64,000 nucleotides of DNA, taken from NCBI RefSeq assembly GCF_024713975.1, contig NC_091104.1, positions 15,643,580-15,707,579 of the forward strand, given 5' to 3'. This DNA comes from Paralichthys olivaceus. Its lineage: Eukaryota; Chordata; Actinopteri; Pleuronectiformes; Paralichthyidae. The position numbers and the translations under genes are program-made. Shown piece by piece: positions 13,775 to 24,941 of this stretch (its first letter is position 1; every line of letters starts with the position of its first letter). The notes under the pieces are model-generated. The model was not told the DNA's origin, ran no database searches, and saw only the letters and a list, made by a program, of their open reading frames with translations.

Positions 13775-14263
13775 GTTGCAGATGTGAAGTGGCCCAGACG
13801 GACTAGATCTTCACCAGCTCTTCAGGCAGGACGGCGGAGGACAACTCTCACTTTTCTCCCCTGACAGGGTCGCACCTCCTGAGGGGGGCGGGCTCTGACA
13901 GGGGGAGCTGAGGCCGGCGATTCGCTCCGCGCTCGCACCCTCCCATGACTTAACGCAGCCTGATTGGACCACAGTGGACGCCTTCTGTCCAATCCCTAAG
14001 CCGGACCTCCGTATCATCCCGCCCACGCTGCGTAAAGCCGAGCAACCATTGGACGAAATCATTATTTTGCTTCATGACCAGGAAGTTATGCAACCAGAGG
14101 CTGAACTGTGACCAAAATCTCTGCAGAACATCTTAAGTGTTGTTAGCTTAGCTACAGAATGTTAGCATTCTTTTTTTTTTTAAATGACAGGAAGTGGGAC
14201 TTTACTGTGAAATGTGACTCTTTATAATTAATCCCTTGAATTAAAGTGACAACAGCCACAACA
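13775..14263. promoter_or_regulatory. Divergent promoter, ALDH6A1 / GSTZ1
   Basis: Only 489 bp separate the ALDH6A1 start codon (minus strand) from the first possible GSTZ1 ATG; the stronger GSTZ1 ATG is 738 bp away. The part from 13840 to 14050 is GC- and CpG-rich, with inverted CCAAT boxes (ATTGG near 13962 and 14049) and a direct CCAAT near 13991. No TATA box was evident. Seen: spacing and motifs. Inferred: shared bidirectional promoter. Confidence 0.7.
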
Positions 14264-14293
14264 ATGCACCTGCCCCTCGTGTCCCTCGCCAAG
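14264..14293 (+). CDS. Possible alternative first coding exon of GSTZ1
   Basis: An ATG followed by ten codons (MHLPLVSLAK) ends exactly at a GTACTG donor in the same phase (AAG|) as the exon at 14512-14529. Spliced to 14629 it would replace MATPTK with MHLPLVSLAK. The ATG context (acaacaATG) is acceptable. No further support can be seen, so it may be 5' UTR or chance. Confidence 0.3.
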
Positions 14294-14511
14294 GTACTGT
14301 ATTAACTCTGTTAGCTGTTTGCCAAATGTGTGTGTGTGTGTCAGATGTCTAATGTGAACCATATGAAAGCCCAAAAGTTGCTTAGTCATGGACCAAAGAT
14401 TAGGTAGGAGGGAGTTTAGGATCGCTTCCTATTGGCTGCTGCAGGATGAGGAGGATGTAGAAGAACTGTTGCATTAGTCTCCACTGTGTTAAAAGCTACA
14501 GCCAAGCAGCC

Positions 14512-16935
14512 ATGGCAACTCCAACCAAGGTGAACTACTGCAGACACAGGGAAAGTCAACTATGTCAAGAGGAAGTGTGACACGTGTTTTCTCATGGACT
14601 GACTGTTTTTATGTGGCTTTCTGTGCAGCCTGTTCTCCATGGATACTTCAGAAGCTCCTGCTCCTGGAGGGTTCGCATTGGTGAGTTCTCAAGACAGCAT
14701 CTGCACAGATTGTTGCAATTAGGGCTGAACATTAAGATAATATCAAGATTCAATATATACATGTAGAATTAAAAGCATTGTGCAAACACAGCGAGGCGGT
14801 GTATCAGATCAGCAAAATGTTTTGCTGTTTATCAAGTGTTTGCCATTCTCTGCTCACAAAGAAAATCTTAAAAGAAATCATAATGATAATGTGACATTTA
14901 TCGTGATAATTATTGATATCAAATGATATATCTTCCAGCTCTATTTTAAATCAGTAATCAAGATGATGATTAACTTTTTTGTGCAACAGCTTTTGCTCTT
15001 AAAGGAATAGAGTACGACCAGGTTCCAGTCAATCTGATCAAAGATGGGGGTCAGCAGGTACAATACACAGATTCACTGGATTCATTACATCATCTGTTGC
15101 ATGAGACGTCTCCAAGTAATGTTTTCTAACATCTGGTGTGCATAGTTAAACTAGCATGGCACGCAGTAAAGCACATCCCTCCACCAACGGCCCCATGTTT
15201 CAGTTTCCTACATGTGCCTGATTTTTTTTTCATTAATTTTTCCCTGCAAAAACAGTGACAATGTTGAAAAATGCCTTCTCTCAAAATGTTAAAGTGAATA
15301 CAACTTCCTGGATTTATCCCCTGATCCGGATCAGAACGAACATTTAATGGATTCTCTCACACATCCGTCCACCAAATTAGTTGTAAATCTGTTCTGTTGT
15401 TTTTATTGTAATCTTGCTTAAAAACAAACAAACCCACAAAGTGGTGAAACATAACTGTCTTGGTGGAGGTAATTACAAATGTGTTATCAGCTACAAATGA
15501 CTGAAATGTTTAAACTTAAAATTGCATTAGTCTCAAAAAGGCTCTCTCTGTGCTCAAGCTCACTGAAGAGTACAAAACCCTAAACCCCATGCAACAAGTG
15601 CCTGCAGTGGAAATCGATGGCATCACCCTTTCTCAGTCAGTGAGTCCCTCAAATCTTCACCCAACTCATCCCAACACTTAATTTTACACATGAAACTGTA
15701 ACACTGAGGACAATGAGGATATCGTGTGCTCACACAGCTGGCAGTGATCCAGTACATCGACGAGACCAGGCCAGGACCCCGCCTCCTTCCTGCAGACCCG
15801 AAGAAACGGGCCCAGGTCCGGATGATCAGTGATGTCATTGCCTCTGGAATACAGCCACTGCAGGTGGGTTACAACTGAAGCAGACAGTTGAAATGGTATC
15901 AGTACTAATATCAAGACTTGTGGGTTCACACTTGAAACTAGAATGGCAGAGCATACCTCTCTACCACAGTTCCTTTATGAAACCACATTTAAATTCACTA
16001 GATCTGGATCCGTATTTGCACCAACACAGGACTATTAGTCCCTTAAATACATCCCCCCCATCTCACAATGTTAAAGTGAAAAAATAAATTCAGAATCTGC
16101 CCACTGATCTGGAAAACAGGTTCTTCCCTGATCTATTCTGCATCGCTCCACCAAGTTTGTTAGTCTGTCCAGTACTTTTTGTGTAATTCTGACTGACATC
16201 AGATGAAAACACAACCTCCTTGGTGGAGGAAATAATACAATTGTTGAATGTCACAATGTAGTTCAACTTAAGGCTATAAACGTACCATGGATGTTGCAGA
16301 ATTTGTATGTGATCCAGAAAATGGGGGCAGAGAAGGTGCCGTGGGCTCAGCAATTCATCAGTCGTGGTTTCCAAGGTTGGTGGAAGTTAAGTCTTAGTAA
16401 CAGAATTATTCCAAAGATCCATCTCCTGTCATTCTTTAAAATGTTACTCTAATGCTTATTTTGTTCTCATCCAGCTCTGGAGCCTATCCTGAAGCAAACA
16501 GCAGGAAAATACTGTGTTGGTGATGAGGTAGGAGCCTGCTCATCATATTCCTAACAAACCTATCAGTGGGACACAGCAGATACTTATCATCTGACTCTAT
16601 TTCATATCTTACAGATTTCCATGGCTGACATCTGTTTGGTCCCACAAGTCTACAATGCAGAGAGGTAAGGTCACCCTGAACAAGAACATGAATGTTGTAC
16701 TTGAGTTAGCCTGTCTTTTTTAACCTTCTGTATACATGAAATCCACCCTGTGTATTCTGAACTTTAAAAACCTCATACAAATGACCCATCTGTCGTTCTT
16801 CTCACCAGGTTCAAAGTGGACGTTGAGCAGTTTCCAACCATCAAAAGGTTAAATCAAACCTTACTTGAGATCGAGGCTTTCAAAGTGAGCCACCCCTCTT
16901 GCCAACCAGACACACCTTCTGATCTTCGCACATAA
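14512..16935 (+). CDS. gstz1: Maleylacetoacetate isomerase / glutathione S-transferase zeta 1
   Basis: Glutathione-dependent enzyme that isomerises maleylacetoacetate to fumarylacetoacetate, the penultimate step of tyrosine breakdown; also acts on alpha-haloacids. Exons: 14512-14529, 14629-14680, 14990-15057, 15559-15639, 15738-15863, 16300-16375, 16475-16527, 16615-16664, 16809-16935 (TAA). Total 216 residues, equal to human GSTZ1. The zeta-class active-site motif SSCSWRVRI has Ser15-Ser16-Cys17; [15 protein letters not shown] and the GSH-binding LSQS segment of the thioredoxin fold follow, then the helical C-terminal domain with [15 protein letters not shown]. The start at 14512 was chosen for its strong context (gccATGG) and position just before exon 2; an upstream exon is listed separately. 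Head-to-head with ALDH6A1. Confidence 0.97.
15160..15480. repeat. Copy of dispersed fish repeat (family A)
   Basis: GSTZ1 intron. Carries 'aaaatgttaaagtgaa', a 'ctgatccggatc' box, 'ccaccaaatta' and the 'cttggtggaggtaat' terminus also seen in the copies at 15940-16240 and 19000-19360. No coding content. Confidence 0.65.
15940..16240. repeat. Copy of dispersed fish repeat (family A)
   Basis: GSTZ1 intron. Positions 15975-16001 match 28914-28940 perfectly over 27 nt. It also carries 'acaatgttaaagtgaa', 'ctgatctgg' and the 'ccttggtggagg' end. Confidence 0.75.
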
Positions 16936-16967
16936 CCGCTATAGACATGTAACTTCATACTTTCTTT

Positions 16968-16973
16968 AATAAA
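16968..16973 (+). terminator. GSTZ1 poly(A) signal
   Basis: AATAAA 33 nt after the GSTZ1 stop. The opposing kelch gene has its own minus-strand AATAAA at 17054-17059, so the two transcripts end within about 100 bp. Confidence 0.8.
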
Positions 16974-17053
16974 AACCCTTTGAAAATAATCCTTTTTATT
17001 GTTGTTACTGTAAAAACTATATTAAAAAGTGAAGACACAGTTCAGTTAAAATA

Positions 17054-17059
17054 TTTATT
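17054..17059 (-). terminator. Kelch-gene poly(A) signal
   Basis: TTTATT on the + strand, about 360 nt past the kelch-gene stop. It is the most plausible end of that 3' UTR. Confidence 0.55.
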
Positions 17060-17416
17060 AATATTTTGATATTAAATAGTATAAAACAGTCCAGCATTTT
17101 GCTGTCAGCATATGTTGGGAATAGGTAAATTATGTGAAAAAAGATTTGTTATGCAAAGCGGTAACCACCTGCAGGGCTAAAGCTGCACGGTGGTAGAATA
17201 GCTCTTTACTGAAGGTTATAAATAAAGAATAGAATAAAAGAATAAAACAGAGGCTACAGTAAGGTCTAAGCAGTCAAATTACAATTAAATAACATGTAAA
17301 GAAGTCAAGTTGAAAGAACTGTTCAGACAAACACACTTGGAGATCAAAGCATTATCCTCCATCTTTTCAAAGAATTAAAAAAAAACTATTGTCCTTGCAT
17401 TTCTCTGATGAATCCA

Positions 17417-20400
17417 TCACTTTGCACCAGGAACCTCCACTGCGCACTTAACTGTGTCATTGTAGAAGGTACCGGAGCAGTCGGACCCACCAAACACCAG
17501 TACTGTGCAGTACACGCTGACGTTTTCACTCTGCTCGTGCTTCTCTGTGTCTGTCAGGACAGGGCAGCCCAAACTCAGCATGCTGTGTCCGGCACGGGGT
17601 TTGGAGCAAAGAACGGGAGACGCCACTGAACTCCACATGTTGGTATCTGAGGACCAATCGAGGCAGGAGGAGACAATGAAAACATTACAGTGTTTGACCT
17701 TAGAAAATGTAACGTCTGTCTTAAAGCCAAACACCAACCTTAAACTTGAGTTAAATCGCGTAATTTAGCAGAAATAATCAGAAAAGGATCAGTTCTCACC
17801 AGTGCTGAAGATATGTACGTCTTGGAGCGCTCCAATTGCACTGCAGCCGCCACTGATTAAAATCCTGTTGTCTGAAACTGGGACCGCCGCATGGAACCTG
17901 TCAATATACATGCAGGAGGGTTTCATCTGTACTATTATTATTTTACATAAATTTTTTTCAATACTTAATTCCATCATTTCACTTCCCTGATAAAAAAAAA
18001 ACAATACTGGATGTTGACTTTGATATTTAGTTTTAAAAGCCATAATTTCAAAGGCTGTTCTGGCCGTCCAAGGTGTAAAAACACTGAAACCAGATGGGTC
18101 CATTGATGACAGATCTCAAGGTTGATTGGTTCTGTTCTCACCCTCGAGGCAATGGTGGCATGTTCCCACACTTCACAGCTGTGTACTCCATAAATCCTTC
18201 CGTCAGCGAGGAGGAAAAAAGATAAATGTCACTGCAATCCAGGACACAACATCATCACAGCCAACAAATCTGTACCTTACCCAGATCTAAAACGTGGAGA
18301 TCATTGAGGTAGGTTGCAGTCTTCCTGCCACCAAATATCATCAACCTCTGTGACAGAAGTGTGGCCGAGTGCCTGTTCGGTACAAACATCATTTTAATCT
18401 TGAAAGAAAATAAAGAAGAAGTGTCACAGTAAATGTACTGCAGCTGTGTTTGAGAAAGAGCACTGACCCAAACCGAGGCAGAGGTTTGTCGCCCTCCACG
18501 ATGGGCTGGTACCACAGCTCAAACTCTGGGTTGAAGATGTACAGAGCATTACTGCAGGATTTATCCCCGGACGAATGTCCTGGCTGGACTCCACCAAACA
18601 CAAACAGCTCTTTCTTATAAAACAGTGCAGAGTGATACGCCAGAGTGGGAATGTTCCCCTTTGCCTGCAGCGAGAAAATCCACAGAGGAAGAAAAACATC
18701 TCTGCTTGAGTAGCTGCAAAGAATTTTAGAACTACAACATGTTAGTAACAAACCCACAGTGACAAGCTTCCACTTCCAGGTCAGAGTGTTGAGGATGAAC
18801 AGCTCGCTGTAGCACTGACCCTCCCTCAGACCACCGTACACAAAGACCGACTTGGAGTCTGGGTCGTAGGTTGCAGAGTGTCCTCGGGCACAAAGTGGAA
18901 CAGGTCCAGAGGCAGATGAGTTCATGGGAAACCAGAAGTCACTGTCTGAGATGAGTAACAATGAATTTGGTGTAAAAAAAAAAAAAAAAAAAGTATTTTA
19001 GGGGTTTATTATCTCCACCAAGGATGTTTCCCCGTTTTTTTGGTTTGTTAGCAAAACTAGGCAAAATCTACAGTAAAGATTACAATTGCTGAAAGGGTGT
19101 TGTATGAATCAGGGAAGAACCTGTAACATTTTGGTGCAGATGTGGATCAGATCCAGGAAGTTCCTGTTAAATAGGTTGTGTGATAGTGTATGTTTTGACA
19201 TTTACACTGATTTCTCATAGAATTTGTGGAACTTGATCGAGAAAAAAATCAGTCATGTTTAAAGGACTGATTTCTGTAAGAGACTGCAATTACATACAAT
19301 TAAATTTAATTTTAGTGGACTGTTGGGCCTTGGTGGAGGTATGCGTGCCATCCTAGTTTATCCTATGTACTTACAATCTGATGCCATAAACAAGAAACTA
19401 TAACTCGTAAATGCCTGAACAAATATTTCAATGAACTCCACTGACCTAACTCGAGCTTCCACAGGGAATCCTTGCAGTAGTTTTGATCTGCCGTCTCTCC
19501 ACCGATGAGGACGGCAGTGTCGGGGTCGCTCAGACACATTGTGTGGCTCCAGCGCTTCGATGGACACACTGAAACTGAATCAAGATCTTTGTCGAAACCC
19601 ATTTTGTGATTTCAGAGGCAATCGGTTTTTTTGGTTCCTGACCTTTTCTGTTGTCACTCTTTATCTGCGCTGTCATTCCTTCCTGGCTGTTCATCCTGTA
19701 CAGCCTTTTTTTCTTCGGGGTTGAAGCCTGGTCTATGTCCTCAGTGAGACTGTCCATGTCCTCAGAGCTCCAGGTCATGTGGCCTCTTTTACTGATCACC
19801 GTCCGCCTCGGTGTCTTTTCCTTTTTACGTGGGCACAGGCTAAATTACACACGTCACATGCAGACATTAACATATCGTTCTGAGCGTGATTCTTACCGTG
19901 GGCCAAGCTGTGGGTTTGTTGCCCACTGTGGAGACACTGGTGTCAATTTTGTTCACTTGGATCTCAGCAAATGAAACGCTGTCACACAACTGTGAGGAGT
20001 TGAGTGTAATCTGCAAGCCAGGACAATGACTAATTGTTGCACTGAAAGCACAGGAGAACTGCTGAACTTCTCCTTCTCTTACCGTTTCATTTTCAGCAGT
20101 GTGGTGCAGAGTGCTGCAGAGATCAGTTGCATTGTACTGCTCCGGGAACAGACATTTCCTTTGAGCCAGAGGAGTGCTGCTGAGGACGCTCGATTTATCC
20201 TGTGACCAGTCACAAGTCGTCACAGTAGTGAAAACAGTCTGAGCCAAGAAAGAACCCGTGAGACGCTGTCTTTTAAACTCAATTATAAGCAATGTTAAAA
20301 AGAATAAAGCTCGGTTATATGAGATGCAGGGCCAGTTTTGGAATACAGATAAGATGGTCTGTGATGTGTTGCAGCAGCAAAAAGGACAGTCAAAAAAAGT

Positions 20401-21137
20401 AGAAAAAATAAGTAAACATGCAATATAAATGTAAGGATATATAGAATAGATATTATACATACAATGTAAACAGAATATATACACTGTGAGCAGAGTATAT
20501 ACAGTGTAACAGACTGCACATGATTATTCAGTGTGACAGATTGTACATGAACCACTGAATTGCAGACAGAAATGAGTAACTTATGTGTAACCTATGGTTG
20601 TTCTCCTGCTGAAGTAAAACCTCATACCTCTCCACACACTGTGAGCACAATCTTTCCATAAACTCCCCTCCTGCCCCTCTCTGCTGCCACTGAGGTGATG
20701 TCTGAGCTCCACTCTCCTTCCCAGGTAAGACACCTATATCCAAAGATGAGTTCCTACATTTAGACCTGGGTGGATTTCTGTTTCTCGTTTTGTCTGAACT
20801 CGACCCAGTGTTCCTCACACCTTGCCTGAGATGTCAGAGTCCCGATCGTCTGGGCCTGCACCTCTGCACTGACCACCACCTCCACTGAGATGGTGGTAGC
20901 GTCCCCTCCTCTCCACTCGCCGAGCCCGAAGATGACGAGCTGTTTGGGCAGAGGCAGCGGGACGTGGACCTGGAAACACCTCCGGGTGGATTTGCTGCCA
21001 AGAGTGAAGGAACAACGTGTTTGGAGATGAATGGTCGTGTTTGGAGAAAGGGCTGCATGGAGATGTGACACACACCTGATGAACTGGCGGGGAGCGTCAC
21101 GCAGGGACCACAGCACGTAGAAGTTCATCTTCCCCAT
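17417..21137 (-). CDS. Kelch-repeat (six-blade propeller) protein, name uncertain
   Basis: I do not securely recognise this gene; the fish kelch repeat-containing protein 'krcp' is one name to compare. Exons 5'-3': 21076-21137, 20821-20994, 20628-20733, 20083-20238, 19897-20010, 19643-19814, 19446-19568, 18758-18945, 18468-18664, 18281-18372, 18142-18196, 17800-17897, 17417-17646 (TGA); 588 residues, all in phase. Residues from about 262 hold six kelch blades with the Gly-Gly and distal Trp/Tyr pattern (VLIGGE, VFVYGG, LFVFGG, LMIFGG, ILISGG, VLVFGG). The first 200 residues (KQLVIFGLGEWRGG, GVYGKIVLTVCGETVFTTVTTCDW) look like a beta-rich domain I cannot name. Residues 205-260 are polar and basic. 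The 81-bp intron after exon 1 is open in frame. The ATG follows an (AAC)n run. Likely a cytosolic adaptor; inference only. Confidence 0.85.
18975..18992. repeat. Poly(A) run
   Basis: Eighteen consecutive A in a kelch-gene intron, next to the family A repeat copy starting near 19000. Confidence 0.8.
19000..19360. repeat. Copy of dispersed fish repeat (family A)
   Basis: Kelch-gene intron. Starts 'atctccaccaagga' and ends 'tgttgggccttggtggaggtatgcg'-like (split: tgttgggcc at about 19321, then ttggtggaggtatgcg). Internal parts 'tggatcagatccaggaag' and 'aggactgatttctg' match other copies in the same order. Confidence 0.7.
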
Positions 21138-22485
21138 GTTGTTGTTGTTGTTGTTGTTTGCTCGGACTCGGATTGTAAAATCGCTGCTGCTGCCGCAAAC
21201 AACGCGGTCGCAAATTTGGCGCGACCTGTCACTTCCGTAAACGCCTCTGATTGGCTGAGCCTGGAGGCCGCAGTAGAAACACACACCTGTGACGAGGTGC
21301 AGTTAATTGGGTTTAACGCGGGTTCAATTGAGCGAGTTTAGTTTTTATCATTTGTTTATAACAGAACACAACATTTATAAACAACAGATGTGTGTTTCCA
21401 TCAGATGTTTTTATCTGTTTGTTTGTTTGCTGAATGTAAACAACGGATTTCTATGAGAAACTTTTATCCAGGATATAATATAATGTTATTCTTCAAATCT
21501 GATATCCTGGTTGGCGGGTTATAGATTATGATAATGAACAATATAGCAAATATATTTTTACACATTTAAATTATTTAATATGAATGATTTATTGAGATAT
21601 ATTTTTTGTCGACTTGAGGCTTCATAGTGGTGAATGATATTTTTATGTTGCCTGGCCCCTCATAAAAACAGCATGTTATTATAAAGTTCTATGTATTATG
21701 TTTTATACTTTTACTTGATTACTTAATTCAAATTTGTATTTTGCTTTTTTTTCATCTTGAGGCATCATCGTGGTAACTGAGGTGTTTTTTTGTTTTTATG
21801 TCTCATCAACAGTAGGTAATATACAATAATATAATATATATTAAATATACCACAAACCTAATTATATAATGTAGTTTGTATAATACACCCAAACTAGTTG
21901 GAATGTCTTCAATTTACCTCTCACAAGATGTAGATAATATACTGAAATGTCTGTATATATCATGATAAATATTCATATCTGTGTATTTACATAAGATGAA
22001 ATTTTTCGACAGCACATTTAAGATGTTATTGCGTATCTCCAGTTCAAACCTTTAAAAATGATCAAATCATTAGTCATTATTAATGTCTAACTTAATGAAC
22101 GTCAAACTTAGATTTAAATCCAAAACATATTTCCAATGGCATTGTACAAGAACTATTTGAGTCTATGCTTATACTACTGCTTTACAGAAATCCAGTAAAA
22201 TGATGAGTGACAATAGAAGAAACTCTGGATTGTGACTGGCCTTCAGGGAGATCTTAAAATAAAACCTGGCTTCATCAACACCTCTGTAACAATAACATCA
22301 ATCCCCTAATGCCACTATTTAATAGAAACACAGGGGACCATCCTGAAGCACTTTCTAATCCTGGACCTGTAACAAGACTGAAATGAGAGAACACACACAT
22401 GCACCAGAAGTCTAAATGTTTCATGTTGTTTCTGCACAATAAACTTCTTAAAACAATAGACCCTGAAATGAATCACCAAGAAAAC
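21138..22485. other. Intergenic gap, kelch gene to TMED8
   Basis: The first 170 bp are GC-rich and hold the kelch-gene promoter (CCAAT-type ATTGG near 21250). From about 21340 to 22485 the sequence is AT-rich with many short poly(T) and TATATA stretches. I see no open frame of note, RNA gene or named repeat. Confidence 0.6.
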
Positions 22486-22499
22486 TAGACAATCTCTTC

Positions 22500-22505
22500 T
22501 TTATT
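22500..22505 (-). terminator. TMED8 poly(A) signal
   Basis: TTTATT on the + strand, giving TMED8 a 3' UTR of about 1.07 kb (22486-23576) with no splice signals or open frame of interest. Confidence 0.6.
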
Positions 22506-23576
22506 GTGGTATATAAATTTCAGGAACAAATATCATAACTTACAGTGAACGGTACAGTACAGCAAACAAGGGAGGCATTAAACCTGTTGCTTGAAAATGT
22601 TTACGGCATTAGCAGCCAAACCTGTGACATCTTTGGAAACATGCACACAAGTGAACATGGTAAAATGCTGAATTTTAAAAACAAGGATGAAACAAAGCTT
22701 TTCCAACACAATCGGATCCAAAGCGACGCCAGGATACTCAAAAACAAACGCGCTGGATTTCACTTATTTATCTCACATAGACCGGTGCACAAAATACATC
22801 TAGATTAAATATTACAACTGCTCCCTACCTCCGAAACAGCAAAGAGAGAGAGAGGGACGAGGCAAATGTAAATATTGAATCTATATTACATAATAAGAGC
22901 TTTATGTGATAAGGGATGGCTTTTATTTGTGTCATAAAAAGCACAGTGAGAAACTGTTGCATCAGGACATTGAACTTATATCTTTTGACCAACACAGACA
23001 GAGGACATGTCTCTGCAGTTTGTATTTTGATGTTGTATTCCGAATTATCACGTGATTAAATTGAACACAGATATGAAAGAAATGTATAAGTACAAGGCTG
23101 GAGGATAAATACAAATAACGACAACAAAGCAAAAGAACATTCATAACTGTAGAAAGTGCACAAAGACACATATGCAACAGAAAACCTCTTTTTAAAGCGC
23201 TGCTGATTAAGAACCGAGCCTGATGAGATATATTCTGTGCAGGCATTCCCTGATCACTGCTACCATAGAAATGTTACAGCTGAAGACAATATATGTTTTC
23301 TAACGGGCACTTGACCAAGTAGCACAGTGCAAACATGAGAACATGGCACGTATGCAAGACTTCTTCAAATATCTATCAGCAAGACGCAAATGCTGCATTC
23401 AAAATTATCTGACAATATATTGTAAATTCAACATGTAGCAACATAAGCTGATAGTGATAAAAAATAGATATGCCTATATTTAACCTTTTATATTATAACT
23501 TCATTTTCATTTTCCAAGTACGGAATCAAAAATAAATGTTGATAAGAGCAACATTCTTTAACAATAGAGTGGCATC

Positions 23577-24941
23577 TCAAGCACTGTAATAAACCCTGTA
23601 GTAAAGCGTTTTATTTCGCCACAGTGAGTAGGAGTTGTCGAACTTCAGCAGGTACGTTCCTTCACCTGGAAAATCGTGGCTCCCCCCGAAGACGGACAAG
23701 TGACTGTCCTGGCGATAAACCGGTAAGATTTCAGCCAAGTTTGAGTTGGTTTGGGTTTTGGAGCCCTTCTCCACATCTCCGTTACTGACAGGCCCTGCAG
23801 CAGAAATCACAAAGCACAAAGTCAACACATCATAGACAAAGAAGATGATGACATCTAGGAAATGCTTTGAAAAAGCTAACTGTACTGACCCTCCATCTCC
23901 TCTTCTTCATCTTCATCGTCACTTGACTCACTGATGTGCACTGTGATGGACCGGTTTGTGACGGGGGTCCAGTCAAAGTAGATGCCAAAGCCAATGTCAT
24001 AACCGTCTGTGGCGAACTCCCAGCTCACTTTTTTGGCCTCGGGGACAGTGGGGACGTGAACCGTCATGATGTCGCCCCGGTACACCGTCACCACGCTGTC
24101 CCTCTCCGATCGAAGCTTCGCCTTCAGCTCCTTCAGTGTAGCAGATGTCCATGTTGTCGGTGGCTTCAGGGGCGGCATCTGGGCTGCCATCGGGAGGAAC
24201 CAAAAGCAATATGTTCACAACACATAACAGCACCTCTGATCATTATTCATCTGGGTTAGATACGCCTTTAAAACATTCTGGATGTATCTCTCTAGAGCTT
24301 GTTTGACACTGTAACCGATTTAGGAAACCTCTGAATCAGAGTTGTAGATAAAACAAAGGAGGCATCATGATGACACACTCAGCAGGTCCTCACTTTTCAT
24401 CTCAGTGGAGAGTTGACAGCTCCCAGCGCTGTTGTTCTCCTCGCCTCCTTCCCCTGGGGCCGGCTCAACAGCGGCCTCTTCATTACCCTTGAAATGCACA
24501 CATACAAGACCCATTATTACATCAAACTGATGAGATCATACTTCACTGTTTATCGCCACTGACTGACATATTATCAAACACACTTAAACATGAATTACCT
24601 CTGAAGGCTGCCCTGAATCCTCCTCGATATCATCCATGTTAGCCTGGTCGTCTGTTTGGGGAAAGCTCTTTGACAGATCTGTGTTCTGGAGACTGAAGAT
24701 AGAAAAGCAGCAGAAAAGAAAATCAAGTATCTATAAAGAGGATGACAATGGGATGCAATGAGCATCCCTAGCGGACCGTGTCAGCCCTTTGTAGCAGCAT
24801 GATGACATAGTCTGCAGCAGCAACAGGTTACCTGTCCGGCGGTCTGTTGTCGCTCTGATTGGATGTTATCCCGGGGAAAGACGAGAAGGAGAGGGATGAC
24901 AGCCGGGAATGGAGCTCTGAAGTCGCCTCCAATCTCTCCAT
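23577..24941 (-). CDS. tmed8: TMED8 (GOLD-domain protein)
   Basis: Soluble GOLD-domain relative of the p24/TMED cargo adaptors; function poorly known. Exons 5'-3': 24832-24941, 24599-24692, 24394-24487, 23890-24183, 23577-23794 (TGA), joined in phase to 269 residues (human about 325, the difference being in the variable N-terminus). Residues 1-100 are acidic and Ser-rich; from about 100 the conserved [20 protein letters not shown] leads into the GOLD beta-sandwich ([38 protein letters not shown]), broken by an acidic linker [12 protein letters not shown], and it ends [29 protein letters not shown]. No signal peptide or membrane helix. The ATG lies 2 nt after a ctttacag acceptor, so an upstream 5' UTR exon (about 25300-25560) is likely. 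Neighbour of GSTZ1 and NOXRED1, as in human. Confidence 0.93.

Noticed and set aside
20760-20820. Continuation of kelch exon 20821-20994 to an exon beginning VSYLGRR
   Set aside because: That path gives a phase that cannot join the next exon; the donor at 20820 with exon 20628-20733 keeps phase throughout.
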